Below, piece by piece: positions 25,869 through 34,618 of a stretch of 64,000 nt of DNA (its first letter is position 1; every line of letters starts with the position of its first letter). This stretch comes from Caldicoprobacter guelmensis. GTDB lineage: Bacteria > Bacillota > Clostridia > Caldicoprobacterales > Caldicoprobacteraceae. The notes beneath the pieces were generated by a model, which was not told where the DNA came from, did not search any database, and saw only the letters and a program-made list of their open reading frames with translations. The stretch spans positions 62,001 through 126,000 of the forward strand of contig NZ_JAFBDW010000002.1 of NCBI RefSeq assembly GCF_016908415.1, given 5' to 3'. The position numbers and the translations under genes were made by a program.

Positions 25869-27515
25869 TCATTTTCCCATAAACATCTTTATATCATCAT
25901 CTGCATTGGTTATGCCGCCAATGCCGAATTTTTCGACCAATACCTTGGCAACGTTGGGCGACAGGAATGCCGGCAGCGTCGGCCCCAAATGGATGTTTTT
26001 AACGCCCAGGTACAGCAGCGCAAGCAGTACTATGACTGCTTTCTGTTCGTACCATGCAATGTTGTAAGCTATAGGCAACTCATTTACATCCTCCAGGCCG
26101 AAGGCTTCTTTGAGCTTGAGAGCGATTACGGCCAGGGAATAGGAATCATTGCACTGCCCTGCATCCAGTACCCTTGGTATGCCGTCTATGTCCCCAAGGT
26201 TCAGCTTGTTGTATCTGTATTTTGCACATCCTGCTGTCAGTATGACGGTGTCATGTGGTAGTTTCTTGGCAAATTCGGTGTAATATTCCCTGCTCTTCAT
26301 TCGGCCGTCGCATCCTGCCATCACAAAGAATTTCTTAATCTTGCCTGCTTTTATAGCTTCAACTACTTTGTCGGCCAGGCTGAGCACTGTGTTGTGTGCA
26401 AACCCTCCTATGACCTCTCCCGTTTCGATCTGTGTGGGCGGTGCACATCTTTTGGCGTGTTCGATTATCTCGGAGAAGTCTTTTGTACCGTCCTCACGAA
26501 CCGGGATGTGCTTGACTCCAGGATAGCCTACTACTCCGGTGGTGTACAGCCTGTCCTTATAGGAGTCCTTAGGCGGTATCAAGCAGTTGGTGGTCATCAG
26601 GATGGGCCCATTGAAGCTCTCAAACTCCTTGTCCTGTTTCCACCAGGCGTTTCCGTAGTTACCAACGAAGTGTTCATACTTCTTGAATGCCGGGTAGTAA
26701 TGTGCTGGGAGCATCTCGCCGTGGGTATAGACGTCCACGCCAGTCCCTTGTGTCTGCTTGAGCAGCTCCTCAAGATCTTTCAAGTCATGGCCGCTTATCA
26801 GTATACCGGGATTGTTTCTCACACCGATGTTCACCCTTGTGATTTCGGGATGTCCGTAGGTAGACGTATTGGCCTTGTCTAGAAGTGCCATAACCTGAAC
26901 CCCATACTTGCCGGCTTCCATGGCCAGTGCCACAAGTTCGTCGGCTGTTAGGCTGCTGTCAGGGAGTGCAGCCAGCGCTTTCTGCATAAAGGCGTTCACT
27001 TCAGCATCTTCGTACCCCAGGACTCTAGCATGGTATGCATAGGCTGCCATACCCTTGATACCATACAGTACCAGCGACTTTAAGGAACGTATATCCTCGT
27101 TTTCTTCCGACATGAGGCCCACGGTTGTAGCTTTTGTCTCAAAGTCGATCAGGGTTTTACCTTCCCAAATGGCAGCATCTGGTAAGTTTTCATCTAGCTT
27201 TATGCCAATGTTTAAAGCCTGTTCTTTGAGTTGGTCCCTGAGGTTGAGAGCCTGGGTTATTTTATTTACAAAGTATTCCTTATCGAAATTCACGTTTGTA
27301 ATGGTGGAAAACAGGCTTTCAATAATGAATTTATCGGCTTCAGGAGTCTTAATGCCTGCCTCTTTCAATTTTATGGTATATACGGATATTCCTTTTAGCA
27401 CATAGATTAAGAGGTCCTGCAGATTTGCCACATCGTCGGTCTTGCCGCACACACCTCTTAACGTGCATCCTACACCCTTTGCAGCCTCCTGGCATTGATT
27501 ACAAAACATATTCAT
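25869..27515 (-). CDS. hcp: Hydroxylamine reductase / hybrid cluster protein
   Basis: 548 residues. The N-terminal cysteines (C5, C8, C17, C23; spacing C-x2-C-x8-C-x5-C) bind the 4Fe-4S cluster. Later blocks bind the hybrid Fe-S-O cluster: HGEMLPAHYYP, TTNCLIPP, VMAGCDGRMKSREYY, LTAGCAKYRYNKL and DAGQCNDSYS. The enzyme reduces hydroxylamine or nitric oxide under nitrosative stress. Start follows AAGGAGG on the minus strand. A ferredoxin-domain gene lies upstream in the same direction (116 bases), and a Crp/Fnr regulator is divergent from that pair. Confidence 0.95.
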   Translation of the reverse strand: MNMFCNQCQEAAKGVGCTLRGVCGKTDDVANLQDLLIYVLKGISVYTIKLKEAGIKTPEADKFIIESLFSTITNVNFDKEYFVNKITQALNLRDQLKEQALNIGIKLDENLPDAAIWEGKTLIDFETKATTVGLMSEENEDIRSLKSLVLYGIKGMAAYAYHARVLGYEDAEVNAFMQKALAALPDSSLTADELVALAMEAGKYGVQVMALLDKANTSTYGHPEITRVNIGVRNNPGILISGHDLKDLEELLKQTQGTGVDVYTHGEMLPAHYYPAFKKYEHFVGNYGNAWWKQDKEFESFNGPILMTTNCLIPPKDSYKDRLYTTGVVGYPGVKHIPVREDGTKDFSEIIEHAKRCAPPTQIETGEVIGGFAHNTVLSLADKVVEAIKAGKIKKFFVMAGCDGRMKSREYYTEFAKKLPHDTVILTAGCAKYRYNKLNLGDIDGIPRVLDAGQCNDSYSLAVIALKLKEAFGLEDVNELPIAYNIAWYEQKAVIVLLALLYLGVKNIHLGPTLPAFLSPNVAKVLVEKFGIGGITNADDDIKMFMGK

Positions 27516-27631
27516 AAATGTACCAACCTCCTTGAAAATTTATCGGTCATATTCTAAATCTCTTCACTAAAAATCATCCTCAATAATCGTTCTATACCAG
27601 TTTTAGTCAGTTATCATCATTCTGGTTTCAA

Positions 27632-28339
27632 TCAGTCTTCGATGACCTTTCCGTCTATCGAAATGGTGACCACGCGCCAGGGGATCATCTTGCTGCTCCT
27701 TGCAAGGGCATCTCTCACCGCATATGCAAGGCCACTGCAGCAGGGAACCTCCATCTTGAGCACTGTAATGCTTTTTATATCGTTGTATTTCAATATGTCG
27801 GTCAGCTTATCCGAATAGTCCACGTCATCTAGCTTGGGACACCCGATGATGGTGACTTTGTTGCGCATGAAGTCCTGGTGAATGTTGGCATAGGCATATG
27901 CGGTGCAGTCGGCTGCTACCAGCAAACTGGCATTGCGGAAATACGGTGCATTTGGTGGTACCAGCCTGATCTGGCACGGCCACTGGCGCAGCTGTGACTC
28001 AACCGGTGGTTGGCTCTGTTGCTGTGTCGGGCTATTTACAGACCTTTCCATTGACCTAACCTGTGTTCCCGGGCAACCACACGGCAGCGTTTCTTCCCTT
28101 CTTTGCATCATATGCTGTTTGACCGCTTCTTCATCAAAAGGTTGCGCCTCGCGCTCCTCGATGGAGATGGCTCCCATGGGACATTCAGGCAGGCATGCAC
28201 CCAGCCCGTCGCAGTATGACTCCGATACCAGGGTGGCTTTGCCGTTTATAAGCTGCAGAGCGCCCTCGTGACAGGCGTCTATGCACAGCCCACACCCGTT
28301 GCACTTTTCCTGGTCAATTTTTACGATCTTCCTTATCAC
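27632..28339 (-). CDS. 4Fe-4S ferredoxin-domain protein, hcp partner
   Basis: 235 residues. N-terminal two-cluster ferredoxin: CNGCGLCIDACHEGAL and a second group with CDGLGACLPECPMGAI, in which the first Cys spacing is altered. Then a low-complexity linker (NSPTQQQSQPPVESQ), and a C-terminal domain with AADCTAYAYANIH, TIIGCPKLDD and EVPCCSGLAYAVRDAL. This architecture is common beside hcp in anaerobes and probably supplies electrons to Hcp or handles the same stress. The CCSG cysteines may bind a further metal. Confidence 0.82.
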   Translation of the reverse strand: MIRKIVKIDQEKCNGCGLCIDACHEGALQLINGKATLVSESYCDGLGACLPECPMGAISIEEREAQPFDEEAVKQHMMQRREETLPCGCPGTQVRSMERSVNSPTQQQSQPPVESQLRQWPCQIRLVPPNAPYFRNASLLVAADCTAYAYANIHQDFMRNKVTIIGCPKLDDVDYSDKLTDILKYNDIKSITVLKMEVPCCSGLAYAVRDALARSSKMIPWRVVTISIDGKVIED

Positions 28340-28475
28340 GGCTTTCTACCTCCTTTCTAAATACAGTCTTGTACCGGGACAATTATGAGTTTATCCCGCA
28401 ACCGTCTTTGTTTGTAATCGCTATGGCCAACGTTATGATCTGCTATAAAATTCATGGCGTTGGCTTTTTACTCTG

Positions 28476-28504
28476 TTGTCCTGCTGCGGTTATTATATTA
28501 TAAT
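28476..28504 (+). promoter_or_regulatory. Promoter of the Crp/Fnr regulator gene
   Basis: TTGTCC (28476-28481), 17 bases, TATAAT (28499-28504). The -10 lies in an A/T palindrome (ATTATATTATAAT), so divergent transcription toward the ferredoxin/hcp genes may use the same region. Confidence 0.65.
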
Positions 28505-28555
28505 TACAATTGTCATGTCGGTATCTGATGTTACGAAAAATTAAAGGGTGGTCAT

Positions 28556-29251
28556 ATGGAGCTTGAAAGATACGTAGAAGTGCTTTCAAAGGCTGAGTTG
28601 TTTAAAGGCTTTGAGAAGGATGAAATCATCTTGATGCTTAAGTGTCTTGAACCAAAGGTGAAGGCATATGATAAGGGCAATTGCTTGGCCATGGCCGGTG
28701 AAAAGTTCCATGGTCTAGGCATTATGCTGGAGGGGGAAGCAGCCGCCTATAAAGAAAATATGGCTGGCACTAGGGTGATAATGGTACTTCTTGGGCCGGG
28801 GGATGTGTTTGGCGAGATTGTAGCCTTTTCCTCGGAGTCCCAGTGGCCTGTCACCGTTGAGGCGCAGCAGCCCTGCAAGGCGCTTTTCATAAGTCGCGAC
28901 AAGATTGTTGGCGAGTGTAGGCATGTGTGCCCGTGGCACAGGAGGCTTATAGAAAATATGCTTATGATGGTGTCTGAACGTGCCATCGCATTGAGCAGAA
29001 AGGTGGAGTATCTGTCCATAAAGAGCATACGCGGCAAGATAAGCACTTATTTGCTAGAACAGTATAAAAAGACAGGAAAGACCACGTTTATGTTGCCTAT
29101 GAATCGCAACGAACTAGCAGATTTTTTGAACGTGTCGCGGCCTTCCCTGTCAAGGGAGATGTGTAATATGCGGGATGAGGGAATAATAGATTTCCATCGC
29201 GCTTCAATAAAGATCAAGGACCTGCATGCGTTAAAAGGGATGGCACAGTGA
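28556..29251 (+). CDS. Crp/Fnr family transcriptional regulator (HcpR-like by context)
   Basis: 231 residues: a cyclic-nucleotide-binding-like sensor domain (about 15-125, with LLGPGDVFGEIVAF) and a C-terminal winged HTH (NRNELADFLNVSRPSLSREM). It is divergent from the ferredoxin/hcp pair, the arrangement seen for HcpR, which activates hcp in response to nitric oxide. It has Cys residues at CKALF, GECRHVC and NMR-preceding CN, which could sense redox state, but no Fnr-type N-terminal Cys cluster. Role is inferred from context. Confidence 0.85.
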   Translation: MELERYVEVLSKAELFKGFEKDEIILMLKCLEPKVKAYDKGNCLAMAGEKFHGLGIMLEGEAAAYKENMAGTRVIMVLLGPGDVFGEIVAFSSESQWPVTVEAQQPCKALFISRDKIVGECRHVCPWHRRLIENMLMMVSERAIALSRKVEYLSIKSIRGKISTYLLEQYKKTGKTTFMLPMNRNELADFLNVSRPSLSREMCNMRDEGIIDFHRASIKIKDLHALKGMAQ

Positions 29252-29318
29252 CGGTGATGACAAGATTTAAAACAAAAAATAAAAGTAGTGTTCAAGCAGA
29301 AAACGAAATATGCACGCA

Positions 29319-30800
29319 TTACAATAAGGGACTGTATTCCTTAGTGTGTAATTCTGAAGACACATTTTCTCCTAGATATTCGTAAAGGACCTTCCCTACT
29401 GTTTTTACACCGGCTTGTATTTTTTCGGAGTTTACTGCGGCAAAGCTCAGCCTGAAATGGCGTATATCATGATTTTGATGGTAGAACAGGGAGCCTGGTG
29501 TGATGAGCACCCCTTTTTTGAGGCAACGGGCATACAGCTCTTGGTCGCTGTATCCGGGGGGAAGTTCAAACCATATATGCAGTCCTCCGTCCGGGGCTTT
29601 ATACTTCACGTTTTTCGGGAAGCTTTTTTCTACAGCCTGTAGGAATATTTCGTATCTTCTTTTGTACTCTTCTTTCATATATTTTATATGGTCCAACCAT
29701 ATATTCTCCCTGAGGTACAGGTCAAACGTCCGCTGTATGAGGCCGGATGTTGAGATGTCCGATGTGTGTTTGGCTGAAATAACTCTGCCGCGTAAGGTTT
29801 CAGGCACTATCATAAATCCCAACCTTAAGCCAGGCATGAATATCTTGGAAAAGCTCTTGATGTATATGACGGTTTGGTGCTTGTCAAGCGCTTTTAAGGG
29901 CAGGGGTCGCTCATCGGTAAACGACAGTTCGCTTAGAGAATCATCTTCTACGATGAAGGTTTTGTGTTCCCTTGCGATTTTGAGTATTCCTATTTTTTTG
30001 GCGTGCGAATAGGAATAACCCGTTGGATTTTGAAAATAGGGCATCACGTATATGAACTTGGGATGGTATGTGGATAGCGCATTTTTCAGAGTATCCAGGT
30101 CTATGCCATCTTCTTGCATAGGTATTTCGATTATTTTAGCTCCTCTAGACTTGAAAGCCTCAAGCGCACCTCTATAAGTTGGGCTTTCCACAAACACGCA
30201 GTCACCGTATTCGATAAGGGCTTTTGAGATGATATCTATTCCCTGTTGTGCCCCCGATATTACATGCACGTCATCCGTTAAAACATCTATTGAAAAAGTT
30301 TTCAGATAATTGCATATTGACTCCCTTAAGGGTTGATAGCCCTGAATCTGATGGTAACCAAAGGCTTCGCCTTTGTCCCTATCCAATACCTTATTGATAA
30401 GTATTTTAAAACTGTCTACGGGAAACAAATCAGGCGTGGGTGTAGTACTAGCAAGGTTTATGGTATCTTCACCCACCTGAACTTGTCCTTTTTCCATCAT
30501 CCGTAAGTGTTCGGATTCCTGTAAATGGGGTAATGGCTGTTCGTGCCGGTTAAAAGAAGCGACATATGTTCCGCTGCCGACTATAGAGTATGCCAATCCC
30601 TCGCTTTCAAGCTTTTTGTATGCGTTTACCACCGTTATGGTATTGACTCCCAGTTGTTGGGCCAGCTTTCTTATAGGAGGGAGCTTTTCGTTTGGCTGAA
30701 AAACCCCTTCTACAATCAGGTTTTTGAGCTGAATAAAAAGCTGGATATACAAGGGTGTGGAAAGATTGTTGTCAAGGTATATCGACATTTTCTTATCCAT
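29319..30800 (-). CDS. pdxR: MocR/GntR-type PLP-dependent regulator (PdxR-like)
   Basis: 493 residues. N-terminal GntR winged HTH (LPPIRKLAQQLGVNTITVVNAYKKLESEG) split here as PIRKLAQQLGVNTITVVNAY; C-terminal aminotransferase fold with the PLP lysine in YIKSFSKIFMPGLRLGFM and SGAQQGIDIISKAL. It is divergent from pdxS, as expected for a PdxR that controls vitamin B6 synthesis in response to PLP. ATG at 30800 has AAAGGAGAA upstream; an earlier in-frame start at 30845 lacks one. Confidence 0.87.
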   Translation of the reverse strand: MDKKMSIYLDNNLSTPLYIQLFIQLKNLIVEGVFQPNEKLPPIRKLAQQLGVNTITVVNAYKKLESEGLAYSIVGSGTYVASFNRHEQPLPHLQESEHLRMMEKGQVQVGEDTINLASTTPTPDLFPVDSFKILINKVLDRDKGEAFGYHQIQGYQPLRESICNYLKTFSIDVLTDDVHVISGAQQGIDIISKALIEYGDCVFVESPTYRGALEAFKSRGAKIIEIPMQEDGIDLDTLKNALSTYHPKFIYVMPYFQNPTGYSYSHAKKIGILKIAREHKTFIVEDDSLSELSFTDERPLPLKALDKHQTVIYIKSFSKIFMPGLRLGFMIVPETLRGRVISAKHTSDISTSGLIQRTFDLYLRENIWLDHIKYMKEEYKRRYEIFLQAVEKSFPKNVKYKAPDGGLHIWFELPPGYSDQELYARCLKKGVLITPGSLFYHQNHDIRHFRLSFAAVNSEKIQAGVKTVGKVLYEYLGENVSSELHTKEYSPLL

Positions 30801-30887
30801 AGGATTGTTTCTCCTTTCTTTTCCTGAATTTTTTGTACCTCGCATATTGACATCACAACGATTATTATGTTATTAATAACACTAACA

Positions 30888-30916
30888 ATACAATTATATA
30901 ACAATAATAATTGTAT
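30888..30916. promoter_or_regulatory. Perfect inverted repeat, candidate PdxR operator
   Basis: ATACAATTAT, nine-base spacer, ATAATTGTAT: a 10-bp perfect palindrome in the divergent pdxR/pdxS region. It covers the spacer and -10 of the pdxR promoter, so binding would repress pdxR itself and may act on pdxS. Confidence 0.6.
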
Positions 30917-30921
30917 CGCAA
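30893..30921 (-). promoter_or_regulatory. pdxR promoter
   Basis: On the minus strand TTGCGA (30921-30916), 17 bases, TATAAT (30898-30893). It lies within the inverted repeat described at 30888-30916. Confidence 0.7.
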
Positions 30922-30970
30922 CAATATTGCATCTGCCATGATAAAAATTTTGTATGGAGGAGGAGTTATT

Positions 30971-31849
30971 ATGGAACAAGTTTTTGAGAAAAACAAAGAG
31001 CTGAACGAGAGGCTAAAGGGTGGGGTAATAATGGATGTGGTAACGCCAGAGCAGGCTGTTATTGCTGAAAAAGCCGGGGCAGTTGCTGTGATGGCTCTGG
31101 AAAGGGTACCGGCTGATATAAGGCGGTATGGCGGCGTGGCCCGGATGTCCGACCCTAAGTTGATCAAAGAAATAAAGGCGGCGGTGTCTATACCCGTTAT
31201 GGCAAAGGTGAGGATAGGGCATTTTGTGGAGGCACAAATATTGGAGGCCATAGGTATAGACTATATCGACGAGAGCGAGGTTTTAACGCCGGCTGATGAC
31301 AGGTACCACATTGATAAAAAGCCTTTTAAGGTGCCTTTTGTGTGTGGTGCGCGAAATTTAGGAGAGGCGTTAAGGAGGATTGGTGAAGGCGCATCCATGA
31401 TAAGGACCAAAGGCGAAGCCGGTACCGGGAACGTGGTAGAAGCGGTACGCCACGTGAGGACCATTATGGCCGAGATAAGGAGCCTACAGGGCATGTCTGA
31501 TGAGGAACTGATGATAGCGGCCAAGGAAATGGGAGCTCCCTATCACCTGGTGGAGTATGTGGCACGGAATGGAAGGCTGCCGGTACTAAACTTTGCTGCT
31601 GGTGGAATAGCCACCCCTGCTGATGCAGCCCTCATGATGCAACTGGGTTGTGATGGGGTGTTTGTTGGGTCGGGCATATTCAAATCCTCCAACCCCGAAA
31701 GAATGGCTAAAGCCATAGTTGAGGCGGTCAAACATTACGATGATCCGAAAATACTGGCCGAGGTGTCAGAGGACCTGGGTGAACCCATGTATGGTTTGGA
31801 GATCGATAAATTGGATGAAAAGGATAGGTATGCTGATAGAGGCTGGTAA
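30971..31849 (+). CDS. pdxS: Pyridoxal 5'-phosphate synthase, PdxS subunit
   Basis: 292-residue TIM-barrel lyase that builds PLP from ribose-5-phosphate, glyceraldehyde-3-phosphate and ammonia. GGVIMDVVTPEQAVIAEKAG, ERVPADIRRYGGVARMSDP, the Schiff-base Lys in VMAKVRIGHFVEA, and IRTKGEAGTGNVVEAVRH are near-identical to the family. ATG 30971 follows GGAGGAGG. The glutaminase partner pdxT, normally next in the operon, is absent; a polyamine synthase gene follows from its own promoter. Confidence 0.96.
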   Translation: MEQVFEKNKELNERLKGGVIMDVVTPEQAVIAEKAGAVAVMALERVPADIRRYGGVARMSDPKLIKEIKAAVSIPVMAKVRIGHFVEAQILEAIGIDYIDESEVLTPADDRYHIDKKPFKVPFVCGARNLGEALRRIGEGASMIRTKGEAGTGNVVEAVRHVRTIMAEIRSLQGMSDEELMIAAKEMGAPYHLVEYVARNGRLPVLNFAAGGIATPADAALMMQLGCDGVFVGSGIFKSSNPERMAKAIVEAVKHYDDPKILAEVSEDLGEPMYGLEIDKLDEKDRYADRGW

Positions 31850-31869
31850 AAGGTGTTTTTCCAGCCTCT
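31838..31869 (+). terminator. Terminator-like hairpin after pdxS
   Basis: AGAGGCTGG / CCAGCCTCT stem overlapping the pdxS stop region, with a loop that itself contains TTTTT. The U-run after the stem is weak. Confidence 0.6.
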
Positions 31870-31870
31870 C

Positions 31871-31899
31871 TTGACTTCTTAAAGGGAAATGGGTATAAT
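31871..31899 (+). promoter_or_regulatory. bpsA promoter
   Basis: TTGACT (31871-31876), 17 bases, TATAAT (31894-31899), directly after the pdxS hairpin. It makes the downstream gene independent of pdxS. Confidence 0.8.
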
Positions 31900-31992
31900 G
31901 ATTAACGTTGTGGTTTGAAGCCAGGTTTAATTGATATTTGTGGGCCTTGTGTGAAGCAGGGTCCTTTTTTAAGTCTTAAAGGAGGTGATTGC

Positions 31993-33066
31993 GTGGACGT
32001 TCAACGGATAGCGGAGCGGGTTTATCAGAAGACGAAGGTTGAAACCACTGCGCGGGATGTCGAAAAGGTGATGTCGGGATTGGCTAGGACTTCTCATTTT
32101 TGGGAAATCGTTTGTACGTCACAAAAGCCATTTAGCGTGGTTGCAGAGATAGTAGAGGATATGAGAAGCCGGGGTTTGGTGGATATTGGGAAAGATGGGG
32201 ATATAACCTTAACTCCAGAAGGTAAAAAATTTTTGAGCGATCATAAAATATTTGCCCATAAGGATTATACGTGTCCCACCTGTGAGGGGCGAGGAATTTG
32301 GAGAGAGGACTTAAATGAACTTACTAAAAGGTTTGATGAGGTGACTGTTGACAGGCCCGAAGCCATCTTGGATTACGACCAGGGGTATATCACCACTCGG
32401 ACAGTTGTAAGCAGGATAGCCCTGATTGCTGAGAGAGGTGACCTGGAGGGGAAAAAGCTGCTGGTTTTAGGAGATGACGACCTGCTCAGCATTGCTGCAG
32501 GGCTGTCGGGGTTGCCGGAAGAAGTGGTGGTTCTGGAGATTGATGACAGGTTGGTCGAATACATCAATAGGAAGGCTAGAGAGTTGGGCCTGCCTGTTAA
32601 AGCTGAGAAGTATGATTTCAGGGACAAGCTTCCCGAACAGTATGTGGGGCGTTTCGATACATTTAACACTGACCCACCAGAGACTCTGGAGGCACTTGAA
32701 GTATGTATGACCAGAGGGCTTACAGGGCTTCGCGGTGAGGGTTGCGCAGGATATTTTGGCTTGACGCGTACCGAGTCTTCTCTGAAGAAATGGAACCTCT
32801 TCCAACAATTGCTGGTTAGCAAGTTTGATGTGGCCATTACCGACATAATTCACGAGTTCAACCATTACGTCAACTGGGACTACCTGCTGGAGAGCATAAG
32901 GGACGACTATTCGTTCGTACAGGTGAAACCCCGGCTCAACTGGTACAGGTCTTCTATGTACAGGATAGAACTACTTGGCGGGACAGGAAAACTTGAAAAC
33001 AAGCCAATGCCTTGTGAGCTCTACATTGATGAGGAAGCGCTGATTTATAAGCCTGAAAACAAATGA
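31993..33066 (+). CDS. bpsA: N4-bis(aminopropyl)spermidine synthase (branched-chain polyamine)
   Basis: 357 residues, the length of BpsA from hyperthermophilic archaea. It transfers aminopropyl groups from decarboxylated AdoMet to spermidine to make branched polyamines, releasing MTA. An N-terminal winged-helix-like part is followed by a CPTCEGRG zinc-like motif, then the aminopropyltransferase core with VLGDDDLLSIAAG and FNTDPPETLEAL, the DUF43/PF01861 hallmarks. GTG 31993 follows AAAGGAGGTG and was preferred to the frame opening at 31915. Branched polyamines protect nucleic acids at high temperature. mtnP and mtnA elsewhere in the window can recycle the MTA. Confidence 0.88.
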   Translation: MDVQRIAERVYQKTKVETTARDVEKVMSGLARTSHFWEIVCTSQKPFSVVAEIVEDMRSRGLVDIGKDGDITLTPEGKKFLSDHKIFAHKDYTCPTCEGRGIWREDLNELTKRFDEVTVDRPEAILDYDQGYITTRTVVSRIALIAERGDLEGKKLLVLGDDDLLSIAAGLSGLPEEVVVLEIDDRLVEYINRKARELGLPVKAEKYDFRDKLPEQYVGRFDTFNTDPPETLEALEVCMTRGLTGLRGEGCAGYFGLTRTESSLKKWNLFQQLLVSKFDVAITDIIHEFNHYVNWDYLLESIRDDYSFVQVKPRLNWYRSSMYRIELLGGTGKLENKPMPCELYIDEEALIYKPENK

Positions 33067-33070
33067 CCTT

Positions 33071-33100
33071 AAGAAAACCCCCTTTAAAGGGGGTTTTCTT
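33071..33100 (+). terminator. Terminator after bpsA
   Basis: A perfect 30-base palindrome, AAGAAAACCCCC with GGGGGTTTTCTT around TTTAAA, four bases after the stop codon. Confidence 0.9.
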
Positions 33101-33288
33101 GCTTGTTGAAATAAAACGAAAAAAGTGGTAGAGTCTAATGGTAGGAGATAATGAATGATTAATTGAGGGGAAAGAGAAAACTGCGGATGTTGTGGTTGTG
33201 GGGATGTTGTTTCTGATGTTTCATTGATGTCATTTTATAGGCGTTGAGGGGATATATCTTAAAAAATCAAATTGTGAGGTGTGTTAAA

Positions 33289-33696
33289 GTGGGACATCTA
33301 GTTGAGTATTCCATCTCTACCAGCAAACCTGAAGAATTTGTAGATATAACACACCTGGTGGAGCGTGCTGTAAGGGATAGCGGTATTCGAAATGGCGTGG
33401 CAGTAGTATTTTGTCCTCACACCACCGCCGGGATAACCATAAACGAAAACGCCGATCCTGACGTGGTACACGACATCATAAAGGCATTGGATAAGGCGTT
33501 TCCGGTGCGTGGCGATTACAGGCATGTGGAGGGAAATTCCCATGCCCATATAAAAGCTTCATGCATGGGTTCAAGCTGCCACATTATCATTTCGGAGGGC
33601 AGACTGGTGCTGGGGACATGGCAGGGGGTGTACTTCTGCGAGTTCGATGGTCCCAGACGCAGGAAGGTGTATATAAGCTGTATGGAGGCAAAGTAA
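33289..33696 (+). CDS. YjbQ family protein (UPF0047)
   Basis: 135 residues of the YjbQ/UPF0047 family. Motifs: VVFCPHTTAGITINENADPDVV and GNSHAHIKASCMGSS, with His residues that line the family's putative active site, and LVLGTWQGVYFCEFDGPRRR at the end. Some members have weak thiamine-phosphate synthase activity; the true function is unsettled. GTG 33289 after GAGGTG. Confidence 0.88.
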   Translation: MGHLVEYSISTSKPEEFVDITHLVERAVRDSGIRNGVAVVFCPHTTAGITINENADPDVVHDIIKALDKAFPVRGDYRHVEGNSHAHIKASCMGSSCHIIISEGRLVLGTWQGVYFCEFDGPRRRKVYISCMEAK

Positions 33697-33780
33697 TTGA
33701 TCGTGTAAAGCTGTAATAACGGGAGCAACGTGTCAACTAAGCAGCGGCTGTGATTGAAGATAAAAAGGGATTGGGTGAAA

Positions 33781-34518
33781 ATGAAGATTAATAGCGATGT
33801 GAAGATTTTATACGAGGACAACCACCTTTTGGTGGTGGAAAAGCCGGTAAACATGCTGACGCAGGGGGATGCCACCGGCGATGCCGACCTTCTGTCGATA
33901 CTCAAGCAGTACATAAAGGAGAAGTACAACAAGCCTGGTAACGTCTATCTAGGTCTGGTTCACCGCCTGGATCGCCCTGTAGGGGGAGTAATGGTGTTTG
34001 CCAGGACTTCCAAGGCCGCATCCAGGTTGTCCGACCAGGTGCGCAAGGGGACTTTTGGGAAGGTTTATCTTGCTGTGGTGCGGGGGAAACCACCAGAGAG
34101 TGGGAGGCTTAAGCATTATCTCTATAAGGACAACGCCACCAATATGGTACGCTGCTTTGTTGCTCCAAGGGAAGGCGCAAAGGAAGCTGTACTGGAATAT
34201 GAGGTGCTGGAAAGCCTGAATGCCTCAAACAAAGCCGATGTTTTGAGCCTGATCAAGATAGACTTGCTCACCGGGCGGCCACATCAGATAAGGGCACAGT
34301 TCTCCTTTGAGGGCTTTCCTCTGTATGGCGACCAAAAATACGGCAAAGGAGTAAATAAGCCAGGTCAGCAGCTTGCCTTGTGGTCTACAGCAATTAAGCT
34401 GGTTCACCCTACTTTAAAAGAGGACATGGTCTTTAAAAGTTTTCCGCCCGATTGTTATCCATGGAATCAGTTTAAAATTCTGGTAAGTGCAAAAAACGAT
34501 GCAGACGGGTTGCTTTAA
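33781..34518 (+). CDS. RluA family pseudouridine synthase
   Basis: 245 residues. The catalytic motif is GLVHRLDRPVGGVMVFART with the nucleophilic Asp in HRLD, and the C-terminal LLTGRPHQIRAQFSFEGFPLYGDQKYG completes the family pattern. No S4 domain is present, so it is a short RluA-like form; whether it modifies 23S rRNA or tRNA cannot be told. Start ATG 33781 (GTG 33775 also possible). Confidence 0.88.
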   Translation: MKINSDVKILYEDNHLLVVEKPVNMLTQGDATGDADLLSILKQYIKEKYNKPGNVYLGLVHRLDRPVGGVMVFARTSKAASRLSDQVRKGTFGKVYLAVVRGKPPESGRLKHYLYKDNATNMVRCFVAPREGAKEAVLEYEVLESLNASNKADVLSLIKIDLLTGRPHQIRAQFSFEGFPLYGDQKYGKGVNKPGQQLALWSTAIKLVHPTLKEDMVFKSFPPDCYPWNQFKILVSAKNDADGLL

Positions 34519-34618
34519 AGAAGCTAGAGAGAATGAAAAGTATAAATTGCATGAAGTTTTGCGTCATCACATTATTTCATGACGATTTAAGGGTAATGAG
34601 CAAGGAGGGTGATGAACG

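Noticed and set aside
30971..31849. pdxT fused or hidden near pdxS
   Set aside because: No glutaminase motif in any frame between 30800 and 33290 that I could find.
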